Source of the DNA: Lunasporangiospora selenospora
Lineage: Eukaryota; Mortierellomycota; Mortierellomycetes; Mortierellales; Mortierellaceae
Assembly (NCBI GenBank): GCA_015680635.1
Contig: JAABOA010000283.1
Coordinates: 1-15,793, forward strand
DNA: 15,793 bases
Direction: 5' to 3'
Shown: in pieces, positions 1-10,749 of the stretch
Layout: each line of letters begins with the position of its first letter
Position numbering within the stretch: position 1 is the stretch's first letter
Made by a program: the position numbers and the translations under genes
The notes under the pieces: model-generated
What the model was told of the DNA's origin: nothing
What the model saw: only the letters and a program-made list of their open reading frames with translations
Databases searched by the model: none

Positions 1-623
1 TTTGGCGTATCGCCGCATGTCAGCTTATCGCAACGTGACGCGAGAGAGAAAAAAAAAGATAAAAAAATGGGGTTATGAATTCCAAGAAGAGGGATATGCA
101 AGAGTGGTGCTCCTTTAGTCTCTCTCTCCTCTCTTTCTTTTCGGCCTTATCTTGGATTGCTCGGAGAAAAGGGGAAGGAGTGACACCTGTGGATCGCACA
201 AATGTCGATGATGCACAATTCTCATGTGTGCATGTGAACTGCGGGGGACCGGACTAGGGGCTAGCGGATCTTTTTGTTGTTTGTATCTCGGTGTCCGATA
301 GTGGATGTTCGGAAGATTAGAGTCCGAGATCTGGAAGAGTGTCGAACGCTTGTTACTGCCAATAGACAGGCAGCGAGCACATCGAGCACTGTACCCACGG
401 GTAACATTTGCACGAGTTTATTCGCCCCTCTCCAAAGAGATGGCTCGGTTTCACTTGCGCTCTCGTCTCTCACAGGGACAAGAGTGCTGGCGCGTGTCTG
501 TGTATACATGTGTCTATCTCGGACTCCGACAGCTAGACGAGTGGGAGAAATGGTGGGCTAAGCTGACAGCATGGATCACTTACCTTCTATTCGCGTTCTT
601 CTTGGTCTCCCGCTGCTTATTAG
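1..623 (+). other. Non-coding leader ending in a splice acceptor (probable glutamate synthase intron)
   Basis: The stretch ends in CTTATTAG (acceptor AG at 622-623), directly followed by coding sequence that matches the conserved THRGA segment of glutamate synthase. The same frame has a stop (TAG 621-623) just before it, so coding cannot simply extend upstream. I looked in all three forward frames for the missing N-terminal signatures (Cys-Gly-Val-Gly-Phe with the catalytic Cys, and the Ser-His-Lys-Ile segment) and found neither. The content is an A-rich run near 49-67, a pyrimidine-rich tract near 119-142 and no convincing ORF. The likely reading is one long intron (over 620 nt) whose donor is left of the window. 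A promoter plus a very short missed first exon is the alternative. Confidence 0.55.
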
Positions 624-3600
624 ACACACCGAGGCGCTACAAGCGCTGATCCCCGGGATGGTGACGGTGCTGGAGTTATGACGGGTATCCCACACCTGTT
701 CTTGACCAGAGAAGTTGAGCGTCTACTCAAGATTACTCTTCCGCCCCAGGGACAGTATGCCGTGGGAAACGTATTCCTCCGACCAGATGCGTACCATATG
801 CAAGAGCAGAAAAAAACCTTCGAGTCAATTGCACACCAGCTAGGACTAAAAGTTTTGGGATGGAGAGTTGTTCCAGTTGACAACACCATCTTGGGACCTG
901 CAGCCAAATCGCGAGAGCCCTCAATCCAGCAGCCTTTTGTCGTTCTGGACCCCGAAACCCACCACGAATTTGATGGGCGTCTCTTTAACAGGCAGCTTTA
1001 TCTCCTCCGAAAGCAAGCCACCCATGCGCTTACCCTCAAAAACTGGTTCTACATCTGTTCACTCTCCAACCAGAACATGGTCTACAAAGGCCAGCTCTCG
1101 CCATCACAAGTGTACAACTTTTACTACGATCTTCTCAACTATGAGTATCAGACTCATTTTGCTCTTGTTCATTCGCGATTCTCAACAAACACATTCCCTT
1201 CTTGGGACAGGGCGCAGCCAATGCGCTGGGCGGCTCACAATGGTAGGTTTACCTTTTTCCCACAACATGTACACATATGATGACACACTGCTTACAGTTG
1301 TACAATTGGTAAACTGTTAGGTGAGATCAACACGCTCCGAGGAAACAAGAACTATATGAGGGCACGCGAAGGCGTCATGTCTTCAGACTACTTTGGATCT
1401 GATCTCAAAAAGCTCTATCCTATTATCGAGGAGGGCGGATCCGACTCTTCAGCTTTTGACAACGTCTTGGAGCTACTCGTCATCAACGGAGTCTTGTCTC
1501 TCCCAGAAGCAATCATGATGATGCTCCCAGAAGCATGGCAGAGTAATTCGAATATGGAGCCAGAGAAGAAAGCCTGGTATGAATGGGCTGCCTGCCTGTC
1601 CGAGGCATGGGATGGGCCCGCACTAATGACATTCTCGGATGGACGATACTGTGGAGCCTGCTTGGACAGAAACGGCCTTCGACCGTGTCGATACTACAAG
1701 ACCACTGATGGCCTTATGATCTGCGCTTCCGAGGTCGGCACAATGGATATCGCACCTGAACGAGTGATAGAGAAAGGCCGTCTTCAACCTGGAAAGATGC
1801 TCCTTGTTGACACGAAAGAGGGTCGTGTGGTCGGGGATCGTGAGCTAAAGATGAATATTGCAGGACGCCACGACTTCCGTCAATGGTTAGATGAGGAAAT
1901 GCTGACACTTGAAAAGGCAATCGAGACGGCTCCAAAGTTCGATATGCTGGCAGCTCTGGACCATATTCCACTGACCCAGGACCCTCGCATGCCGTCGTTC
2001 AAGTTCACTCTTGAGCAACTAAATCTACTTATTACACCCATGTGTATGGACGGGAAGGAAGCTCTGGGATCGATGGGCAACGATGCACCACTGGCCTGCT
2101 TGGCCACTCAGCCGCAGCTTATCTATGACTACTTCCGTCAGCTATTTGCCCAGGTCACCAATCCTCCGATTGATCCCATCCGCGAAGAGATTGTCATGAG
2201 CCTTGAATGCTACGTTGGTCCAGAGGGTAATATCCTGAACATTGACAAAGAGCAGTGTCATAAGCTGCGACTGAAAACCCCAGTACTTTCACTGGCTGAA
2301 ATGGATGCTGTCAAGAACTTTACCAAAAGTCGCCCTGATTGGCCGACGCGCATAATCGATATAACTTATCTGAAGAATGAAGGGACATCTGGCTACCTGA
2401 GTTGCCTCGAGCGTGTATGCTCAGAGGTATCTCAAGCCATCCACGATGGAGTCAAGATTGTCGTCCTTTCAGATCGCGAGACAAATGCGGACCGTGTTCC
2501 CATCTCTGCTCTTGTGGCAACAGGTGGTGTTCACCATTACCTGGTTCGAATGAAGCAACGCTCCCGTGTCGCTATTGGCGTCGAGACTGCCGAGGCCCGT
2601 GAAGTCCATCATCTGTGTGTCCTCCTCGGATATGGCGCTGATCTGAGTAGGTCCAATAATGTTTTCAACATGGAGCACTGTGATGGGCTGTTGTTGTACA
2701 TGAGTACTAATAGTGCCTTTGGTTTCTTTAGTTTGCCCCTACCTTGCTCAAGAAGCCATACTTAAACTTCACCGTGAGGGGGCTATCCGCTCTGACGAAG
2801 GTCCAGAGGCTCTCCTTAAAAATTACATCAAGGCCAGTGGCAACGGAATCCTAAAGGTCATGTCAAAGATGGGCATCTCGACCTTGCAGTCTTATAAAGC
2901 AGCTCAAATCTTTGAGGCTCTTGGGCTCGACGAATCAGTGATCGCTCGGTCATTTGCGGGGACAGCCTCTAGGATCAAAGGAGTCGGATTCGAAATGCTG
3001 GCTCTAGATGCGTTGACTCTGCATGAGATAGCCTGGCCAAGTCGAGAGACCATCATTCCGGATGGTATCCCAGAGTCAAGCGAGTATCACTGGCGAGCAG
3101 GTGGAGTCGGTCATGTCAACGATCCAACAGGCATTGCCAACCTTCAAGATGCCGTACGTCGCAAGAACGACTCAGCCTATGAAATATACTCTCAAAATGC
3201 GTTTGAGCAGATCAAGAGTTGCACTCTCAGAGGACTACTTGACTTTGACCTCAACAAGGCCCAGCCAATCCCAATTGACGAAGTCGAGCCTTGGACGGAT
3301 ATTTGTAAAAGATTTTGTACGGGCGCGATGAGCTATGGCTCAATCTCAATGGAGGCACACTCGACATTATCCATTGCAATGAACCGAATCGGCGGCAAGT
3401 CTAATTCTGGAGAAGGTGGAGAGGACCCTATGCGATCGATCCCAAAGGAAAACGGCGACTCGCTGCGCTCCGCTATTAAGCAAATCGCTTCAGGAAGATT
3501 TGGTGTCACATCCTATTACCTCTCGGATGCGGATGAAATCCAGATCAAAATGGCACAAGGCGCCAAGCCAGGAGAGGGCGGTGAGCTTCCGTAAGTCGAT

Positions 3601-6600
3601 TGGTTTTTAGCTTTGAAAGTATTTGTCATTAAGAATGGGGAATATAACAGTATTCGGCAACTAATATAGCCTTTCTTCATACCATCTTCTAGAGGTCACA
3701 AAGTCTCCGAGGAGATTGGAAAGACCCGTCATTCTACCCCAGGAGTAGGCTTGATTTCACCTCCACCTCACCATGATATTTACTCTATTGAGGACTTGAA
3801 GCAACTTATCTACGATGCCAAGGCAGCGTCCAAGCCTGGTGCTAGGATTTCAGTCAAACTTGTCTCTGAGGTTGGGGTTGGAGTCATTGCAAGTGGAGTG
3901 GCCAAAGCAAAAGCAGATCATATTTTGATTTCTGGTCATGACGGAGGAACAGGCGCATCCCGCTGGACTGGAATCAAGTATGCCGGACTTCCATGGGAGC
4001 TTGGGCTTGCAGAGACCCACCAAACACTTGTCTTGAATGACCTTCGAGGACGAGTAGTTGTTCAAACGGACGGGCAGATCAGAACCGGTCGAGATGTTGC
4101 GATCGCATGCATGCTGGGAGCAGAGGAGTGGGGATTTGCAACAACACCTCTGATTGCTGTAGGGTGCACCATGATGCGCAAGTGTCATCTGAATACTTGT
4201 CCAGTCGGAGTTGCTACACAGGACCCATATTTGCGCGAGAAGTTTACAGGAGCCCCAGAACATGTTATCAACTTTTTCTATTATGTTGCCGAGGAGGTTA
4301 GGTCTATTATGGCGCGTTTGGGCTTCCGGACAATCAATGATATGGTCGGTCGATCTGATTTCTTGCGCGTCAATGAGGAGCTACGAAACCCCAAAAATGC
4401 CAATATCGATTTGGCCCCCGTGCTGACACCGGCATTCACATTGAGGCCAGGAGCTGCGACATATAATGTGCGAAAGCAAGAACACATGCACCACACACGA
4501 CTTGATAACAAGTTTATTACGGATGCCGAGATTGCACTGACTAAAGGCCATCGCGTGATGATTGAAGGCAAGATCAAGAATACGGATCGGGCCTTGGGAA
4601 CCACACTCTCGTGTGAAGTATCAAGGCGGTACTCTGAGCAGGGACTGCCTAATGACACGATTCATATTAGTCTCAAGGGGTCTGCCGGTCAATCAATGGG
4701 GGCCTGGCTAGCTTCAGGGATAACGATCAAGCTCGAAGGAGACTCGAACGACTACGTGGGTAAAGGTCTGTCTGGTGGCCAATTGATTGTCTATCCGCCC
4801 AAGGGATCGTCGTTTAAAAACGAGGAGAATGTGATCATTGGCAACACATGCCTATACGGAGCCACAAGTGGCAGAGCATTCTTTAGCGGCATGGCTGCCG
4901 AGCGCTTTGCCGTTCGAAACTCTGGAGCGACCGCAGTGGTTGAGGGCACAGGAGACCACGGATGTGAATATATGACGGGAGGCAGAGTGGTCGTGCTGGG
5001 AACTACTGGTCGTAACTTTGCAGCAGGAATGTCAGGAGGCATCGCATATGTTTTGGACCTTGCTGACGACTTCAAGTCCAAGGTGAATATGGAAATGGTC
5101 AGTTTTGAGACGGTAGATGATGACGAAGAGATTGCGTGGCTCAAGGATCTTTTGCAAGACCACAGACAGTTTACGGGATCATCTATTGCAGAACGGATCC
5201 TAAAGGACATGGGCGCATACATTCCCAAGTTTGTGAAGGTGATGCCCAATGATTACAAGAAAGTAATTGATGCCAAGAAAGCAGCCAAAGAAACCAAAAA
5301 GACTTCCCCCAGCACTTCATCCACTGCCTTTGTCTTGCCTTCAGGTCCTGCTTTGGTCACGAAACCCCCAACCAAAGGCGCTCATGAGCCAGTGGTCGCA
5401 GACTTGGAAGATACAGTGGTCGATGCGGAGGCATACAAGAAACGGAGTGAGACCCTGGATAAAGTACGCGGATTCATGAAGTACAAGAGGCGAGGAGACG
5501 GTTACCGGAATCCAAAGAAGCGGACTAAAGACTACAAAGAGATTACTGCACGACTAAGCGATGACGAGCTCAAGGTTCAAGCGGCCCGGTGTATGGATTG
5601 CGGTATTCCATTCTGCCAGAGTAACTCGACTGGATGTCCGATCGGCAACATTATCCCGAAATGGAATGACCTCGTATTCAAGGATCAATGGCAGGATGCC
5701 CTGAACCGATTAATGATGACCAACAACTTTCCCGAGTTCACAGGCCGTGTCTGTCCAGCGCCCTGTGAGGGATCGTGCGTTTTGGGAATTAATGAGCTCC
5801 CAGTGGCTATCAAGTCGATAGAGTGCGCAATCATTGATCGAGGCTTCGAGATGGGCTGGATAAAGGCCAAGCCGCCTATGATGCGTACAGGCAAGAAGGT
5901 GGCCATCATTGGAGCGGGTCCAGCTGGGCTCGCGGCTGCCGATCAACTGAACAAGGCAGGGCACTCGGTCGTGGTGTATGACCGCAATGATCGGATTGGA
6001 GGGTTGCTAATGTATGGCATCCCAAACATGAAGTTGGACAAGGATATTGTACAGCGTCGTGTTGATCTCATGGCTGCCGAGGGAGTCAAGTTTGTCGTGA
6101 ACGCTCATGTTGGGGTGACACACGATGTCGCACGGATACGCTATGAGAACGATGCCCTGATCCTTGCGATGGGTGCAACATGGCCACGCGATCTTCAGAT
6201 ACCCAACCGTAATTTGGACGGCATTCATTTTGCTATGGAGTTCCTCCAGCTCAATACTCAATCACTCTTGGACTCGGACCTGAATGATGGCAAGTACATC
6301 TCGGCCAAGGGCAAGCATGTGATCGTTATTGGCGGTGGTGATACAGGATGTGATTGCATTGCCACGTCAATGCGCCATGGAGCAGCCTCCATAGTGAACC
6401 TAGAGCTGTTGCCACAACCACCCGCAACCAGAGCAAAAGACAATCCCTGGCCACAGTTCCCCAAGGTCTTTAAACAGGACTATGGGCATTCGGAAGTACA
6501 AGCTCATTTTGGTCGAGACCCTCGCGAGTACTCGATTGTTACCAAAGAGTTTGTGTCAGACGGACATGGTAAACTTAAAGGTCTAAACACCATCCGTGTG

Positions 6601-7002
6601 GAGTGGACTCAGGATCCAACCACCGAAAAGTGGTCCATGAAGGAGGTTTCAGGTACAGAGCAGTTCTTCCAGGCAGACCTGGTGTTCCTGTCACTAGGCT
6701 TCCTTGGCCCTGAGATTGAGCTTTTGAAGACGCTTGGCGTTAAGGTGGACAAGAGATCCAACATTGAGACCACTAGTGGATCTTACCAGACCTCTGTCCG
6801 TGGGGTCTTTGGAGCAGGAGACTGCCGACGTGGACAATCATTGATTGTTTGGGGCATTAATGAGGGCCGTCAATGTGCTCGCGAGGTTGACGAGTATCTA
6901 GTTGGCAACACCTTGCTACCAGTTTCAGGCGGCATCCAACAACGATCGCTCAAGGACCTCCGAACGCAGTCGCAACCGTCGCTTGTGGGATCTCTTCACT
7001 AA
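624..7002 (+). CDS. GLT1: NADH-dependent glutamate synthase (fused GltB-GltD type), 5' partial
   Basis: The enzyme converts glutamine plus 2-oxoglutarate to two glutamates using NADH (GS/GOGAT nitrogen assimilation). Exons are <624-1242, 1321-2646, 2732-3590 and 3693-7002. Introns are 78, 85 and 102 nt with donors GTAGGT, GTAGGT and GTAAGT, and TACTAA lies at 2705 in the second. The visible protein is 2037 residues. The yeast homologue has about 2145, so about 100 N-terminal residues including the catalytic Cys are missing. Seen in order: class II amidotransferase ([11 protein letters not shown] across the first join), central domain, FMN domain, a 3Fe-4S motif C-x5-C-x4-C (codons 4165, 4183, 4198), the GXGXG beta-helix domain, a Ser/Thr/Pro linker near 5275-5395, then the GltD-like half. 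That half has cysteine clusters (codons 5590-5635 and CPAPCEGSC at 5752), FAD site [12 protein letters not shown] near 5905 and nucleotide site VIGGGDTG near 6325. The strand after it reads NLELLP, lacking the Arg pair typical of NADPH forms, which fits NADH use. Identity is secure. The true start is outside the visible coding sequence. Confidence 0.95.
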
Positions 7003-7189
7003 AGCCTCGGTCTCTTTCTGTACTATTTTATTGTATATCCCCTTTGGCTAGAAATGACACGAAGGGCTACACAAACTGACAAATTTTTTTTCCGCAATAA
7101 ACGAACAGCTTTTTATTATTTTCATTTTCACATCTCCTCTACGTTTATCTCTTTCTCTCTTCTGACCTACTGCATTCTCACGTTTATCC
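7003..7189 (+). promoter_or_regulatory. 187-bp spacer: glutamate synthase 3' end and GH5 upstream region
   Basis: The two genes lie head to tail, so the 3' UTR of glutamate synthase and the promoter/5' UTR of the GH5 gene must share these bases. The distal part (about 7130-7180) is pyrimidine-rich (CTCTTTCTCTCTTCTGACC), as is common just upstream of fungal start sites. I see no clear TATA box next to a plausible start. Confidence 0.4.
7096..7101 (+). terminator. Candidate polyadenylation signal AATAAA of glutamate synthase
   Basis: AATAAA lies 94 nt after the stop codon, in a T/A-rich stretch. It is placed as expected for 3'-end formation before the GH5 start at 7190. Only the motif supports this. 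Confidence 0.45.
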
Positions 7190-10100
7190 ATGGAACAAAC
7201 CCCACCCAAGTCTTTTGTTCAAGGGTCAGGATTAGGTCACGACGAGGGGTTGTCAGAGTATGCAGCCCATATTCAATCCAAAGACAGCTGCAGGCTCCAT
7301 GCCAAACTTGGAAATGCCTTTTTTGAAGAGGAGAATGGGCGAGCCTGGCTTTTGCGGGGCGTGAACCTAAGTGGGTCGTCCAAGTTTCCACGGTATCCCG
7401 TCCCTGTGCCCTCGCATGTTCGAGGCGATGCCTTCCTGGGAGCGCGGCGGAAAGATGGCCGGCAAGTGGGCAGGAATCAAGAATCCCCAAAGTCGGTGCC
7501 ATTACACGAGTCATCTCCTGACATGGGAGGGAATGATGCTCTTCATCATGATGTTGTTGATGATGGTGGGGATGGACTTGATCTCAAGAATGAATCTAAA
7601 GGAGACCGAATCTCGTTTATAGGGCGACCCTTCGAGTTGGACGAAGCGGACGAACATCTTGCGCGGTTGAGGCATTGGGGGTTTAGGCTTATCCGCTGGG
7701 TTGTTACTTGGGAGGCCATTGAGCATGAAGGCCCGTAAGTCTCTAGCGCATCTGCTCCCTTTTTATTTATTGGACCAAATCCCCAATGCCCTAACAGGGC
7801 CAGTGTATTGTCATTTTGGCCATGTTGAATCTGCTGTTTGGGGGGTTCAAGTGGAAAGTATGATCGCGAGTTTCTAGAGTACACGGTCAAGGCACTACTA
7901 AAGGCTAAAGAGTATGGCTTCAAGGTTATAATCGACTTTCACCAAGATGTGGTAAGTATCCTTACCAAGTTGAATTGCACGCGACCACTTCATCTTAACA
8001 CTGGGGTAACGAAAATTACTTTAAAAAAAAATAGTGGTCGCGATACTCTGGAGGGTCAGGGGCGCCTCTCTGGACATTTCATCTTGCAGGTCTTGACCCA
8101 CATCATTTTCACGCGACAGGAGCAGCCGCTGTCCATAATGCTTTGCCAGAATCTGAACCAATGCCGCGGATGGTCTGGCTGACCAACTACTATAAACTTG
8201 CTTGCGCAACCATGTTTACGCTCTTTTACGCTGGAACTCAACTTGCCCCCCGCTGTAATCTTCTCGTTGGGATTGACAAGGACAACAGCAAGGGTACCAA
8301 AGTCCACCTCCAGGATTTCCTCCAGGACCATTTTCTGGGCGCCATTCGAGCTCTAGCGGATTCAATCCATGGCTGTCGGGATGATGGAGGTCAACCTTTG
8401 CTTGAGGATAGTGTAGTTCTAGGCTATGACTCTTGGAATGAGCCCTCATGCGGTTGGATCGGACTTGATCGATTAGATGTTCTACCAGAGCAGCATGATC
8501 TGCGGCAAGGGGATATGCCCACTCCGTTCCAAACTATGCTTCTTGGTCAAGGTTTCCCAGTCACAGATGTAGCGACCTATCGGCTAGAGCTGGTAGGCCC
8601 GATCAAGACTGGGTCCAGAACCATCGATCCATCCCTGTCCATGTCGACAGCAAATAGGGATGGCTCCCGATCACCCGTTACGGCATGGCTAGACAAGAAG
8701 AGTCAAGAGGAGTATGATGCACTCTATGGTATTCAACGAGACGTGGAGTATCCCACTGCAGGGGAGTGTCTGTGGGCTCAGCACGGTGTCTGGTCTGTTC
8801 AAGAACGCAAGATTTTGCAGCAGGATTATTTTGCGGTCGGACCTAGATCGCACTCGGATTCTACAGATCGTCCCCGGATTCGATGGGTTGAAGATCACTG
8901 GATGCACTTTGCTAGGCGAGTGACGACTGTTGTTCGAGAGGTACACAAGACGGCCATTCTCTTCTTGGAACCGCCCGTCTATGTGCCTCCGCCAAACCTT
9001 ATCGGGGAGACTAGCGACTGCTCACCAAAGCCGGAGTCTATAAATTCTGTAGGCGAGGCAGTGTCGGTCAAGGACGAGCCTCTGACTCTCAATATGGTTT
9101 ATACGCCACACCACTATGATGACCTTGTTCTCTTGACAAAGCGATATCTGGGATGGGTTAATATTGACCTCTTGGGCCTAAGCCGAGGTCGACACAAGTC
9201 TCTTATGGGATCAGTTGTTCTTGGAAAACGGGCAACGGAATCATTATTTGGACAACAGATCAAAGAGATTCAGTCCGAGTGCTACCAGCGCCTTGGTAAG
9301 CGTCCCACGACTTTTACTGCCCCTCTCGCTTTTCGACTGCTCGTTTTAATGTAATATTCAAACTGTGCTGACTAAATAACCATTCACTTTCTAGGTAAGC
9401 GACCCGTGTTAATTGGTGAGACAGGATTGCATTTCGATGTTGGCCTGGGAGCTAAACACCAGGCAGGGAATACTGTTCAATCGCCTGCAGGCGGACAAGG
9501 CAAAAAGCCATCCAAACGTCAGTCATGGTTTCAATCCTTGTTAGGCCGAGGGAGTGACACCCCTCAGTGTGATGAGTCATCCCCTAGTCAGCAGAACGCC
9601 CTTGCAAGGTCAAAGTCAACGCCTCTATCGTCGAGCTCGACTCATCATCCAGGTATTCTATCGAAGCAATTTCAACAGGCTTTTGACAATATCTTGAATG
9701 GTCTGGATGGGGCTTTGGTTCATTACACTCTTTGGAATTACACGATCGAAAACGATGCGGCCTATGGTGATGGCTGGAATGGTGAAAATCTGAGTCTATA
9801 TTCCAAGTCAACGCTACCACCCTCGTCACAGCCGTCTTGTAGCAGCGGTAATGGAAAAGTAGATTACGCGTTCAATCAGGATAGTAAGCATCCACTGGAT
9901 GTTGGAGGCCGCGCCGTTGAGCAGTTTTGTAGACCCTACCCAGTGGCCACCATAGGCCGACCGATTCGAGTCATGTTTGATCGGCATTTACATGTCTTTC
10001 GACTTTGGACGGTATCGACGACAAGGCGAAGCTCGGACATGAGCAACAGGTTGGGAGGCGATTTAGCGATCAACAGCCCGCCGGATGTGGGGCAGACTTG

Positions 10101-10311
10101 GACCGAGATTTATGTACCACGGATCCACTTTTTGGGTCGCAAGCATTGTACGGTGCGAGTGAGTGATGGTAGCTGGGAGTGGGATGAGGTACGACAGTTG
10201 CTCTTTTGGAGATATGCGGATATACAAGACGACGTGGTGATGGTGGAGGGTAGAGAGGGGATCGAGACGACGGATGAACATGAGCACTGGTTGGAAATTG
10301 TTAGGCGCTAA
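7190..10311 (+). CDS. GH5 glycolipid beta-glucosidase (EGCrP / sterylglucosidase-like)
   Basis: Probable intracellular GH5 (subfamily 12-like) beta-glucosidase acting on ergosteryl glucoside or glucosylceramide. The sequence cannot decide between these. Exons are 7190-7734, 7852-7951, 8035-9295 and 9395-10311, giving 940 residues. Introns are 117, 83 and 99 nt. The first uses a less common CAAG acceptor, but it restores EHEGPGKYDREFLEY, and the second restores DFHQDVWSRYSGG. Family marks are LLRGVNLSGSSKFP (exon 1), FIGRPFELDEADEH, WVVTWEAIEHEGP, the acid/base Glu351 in WNEPSCGW (codon 8440), WAQHGVW near 8770, the nucleophile Glu644 in LIGETGLHFD (codon 9418), LWNYTIENDAAYGD and a C-terminal beta-sandwich-like region (about 9920-10290). 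There is no signal peptide or membrane helix, which fits a cytosolic enzyme. Two stretches look family-atypical: a charged, low-complexity insert near residues 65-135 and a Ser-rich insert just after the nucleophile. ATG 7190 is chosen because conserved sequence begins about 30 residues later. Confidence 0.88.
9296..9394 (+). other. GH5 intron 3, bordered by a 12-nt direct repeat
   Basis: The donor reads G|GTAAGCGTCCC and the exon after the acceptor reads TAG|GTAAGCGACCC. So 9295-9306 and 9394-9405 match at 11 of 12 positions. Splicing joins CTT-G to GT-AAG and gives RLGKRPVLIGETG, which is needed for the nucleophile motif. The unspliced frame repeats GKRP and then reaches a stop at 9352-9354. 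A branch-like CTGACTAA lies near 9368. Confidence 0.85.
9445..9655 (+). other. Ser-rich, basic, low-complexity insert in the GH5 protein
   Basis: About 70 residues between the nucleophile segment (GETGLHFD) and the conserved segment that leads to LVHYTLWNY are rich in Ser, Gln, Lys and Gly, with basic-Ser runs such as KRQS and RSKST. It reads as a disordered loop set into the catalytic barrel. From memory of the family this region is usually shorter; the exact boundaries are my estimate. Confidence 0.5.
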
Positions 10312-10323
10312 AAAAAAAAAAAA
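10310..10323 (+). repeat. A14 homopolymer overlapping the GH5 stop codon
   Basis: The TAA stop (10309-10311) supplies the first two of 14 consecutive A. The gene has introns, so this is not a processed retrocopy tail; it is best read as a simple homopolymer. Confidence 0.9.
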
Positions 10324-10749
10324 TCGCCAAACTTCCAGAAGCATTTACTCCGCACGAGCAGCACAACGAGACAGAATAACCGAGCATTTATGCGATTTGG
10401 ATAAAAATTGCCAGAGATGGAATTTTATAGTTTCATATTCAGGGGGGGAAAAAAAGAAAGAAAGAAAATGATCTGGCAGCCAGTGCCTGGGAAATAAAAC
10501 TAGTTTGATCTATCCAGAATCTTTTTTTTTTTTTTACAATGAATGCTATTAGACATAAATAAATAAAACAATAATAATAGTAAATGAAGGATGCAAGGAT
10601 GGACAGAGATGGTTTGCGGAGGAGGATCGGCAAATGACTGCTGTCGTCTAAAGTTAAATTTTGTCAAAAATACAAATATTGCTCAGGAAGCAAATTACAG
10701 AGTGATCTAGTCATGCACAAAGAAGACACAACAATGATGATCTCGGGGT
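10312..10749. other. Convergent intergenic region with simple repeats
   Basis: This 438-bp stretch separates the stop codons of the plus-strand GH5 gene and the minus-strand kelch gene, so it should hold both 3' UTRs. It is A/T-rich and contains the A14 tract, a G/A run with GAAA repeats (10442-10468), a T14 tract (10522-10535) and overlapping AATAAA motifs (10558-10567). I saw no coding sequence and no clear minus-strand AATAAA for the kelch gene. Confidence 0.7.
10493..10498 (+). terminator. Candidate polyadenylation signal AATAAA of the GH5 gene
   Basis: AATAAA lies 182 nt past the GH5 stop. A second overlapping pair at 10558-10567 is a possible alternative. Motif evidence only. Confidence 0.35.

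Noticed and set aside
25-152. Three GATA-factor-like sites (25-30, 57-62, 147-152) as a nitrogen-control cluster
   Set aside because: HGATAR is expected about once per 340 bp on two strands, so three in this region is only a weak excess and the promoter location is unknown.
75-257. Small ORF of 60 codons in the left leader
   Set aside because: It is Ser/Leu-rich from a pyrimidine tract, has no family signature, does not lead in frame to the glutamate synthase exon and lies in a probable intron or leader.
541-623. Possible first exon ending in ATG at 550-552 with donor GTGGGC before the THRGA exon
   Set aside because: The upstream residues (ARRVGEM) do not resemble the conserved glutamate synthase segment, and the branch-like CTGAC would lie only about 10 nt from the donor.
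1291-1320. Alternative acceptor CTTACAG at 1297 for the first visible glutamate synthase intron
   Set aside because: Using it brings an in-frame stop at 1318-1320, while the acceptor at 1320 restores the invariant [11 protein letters not shown] segment.
7790-7797. Alternative acceptor CTAACAG in GH5 intron 1
   Set aside because: Splicing there leads to an in-frame TGA within a dozen codons, while AG at 7851 restores the conserved GPGKYDREFLEY.
10310-10323. A14 tract at the GH5 stop as a retroposed poly(A) tail
   Set aside because: The gene keeps three introns and shows no target-site duplication around the whole locus, so a processed retrocopy is not supported.
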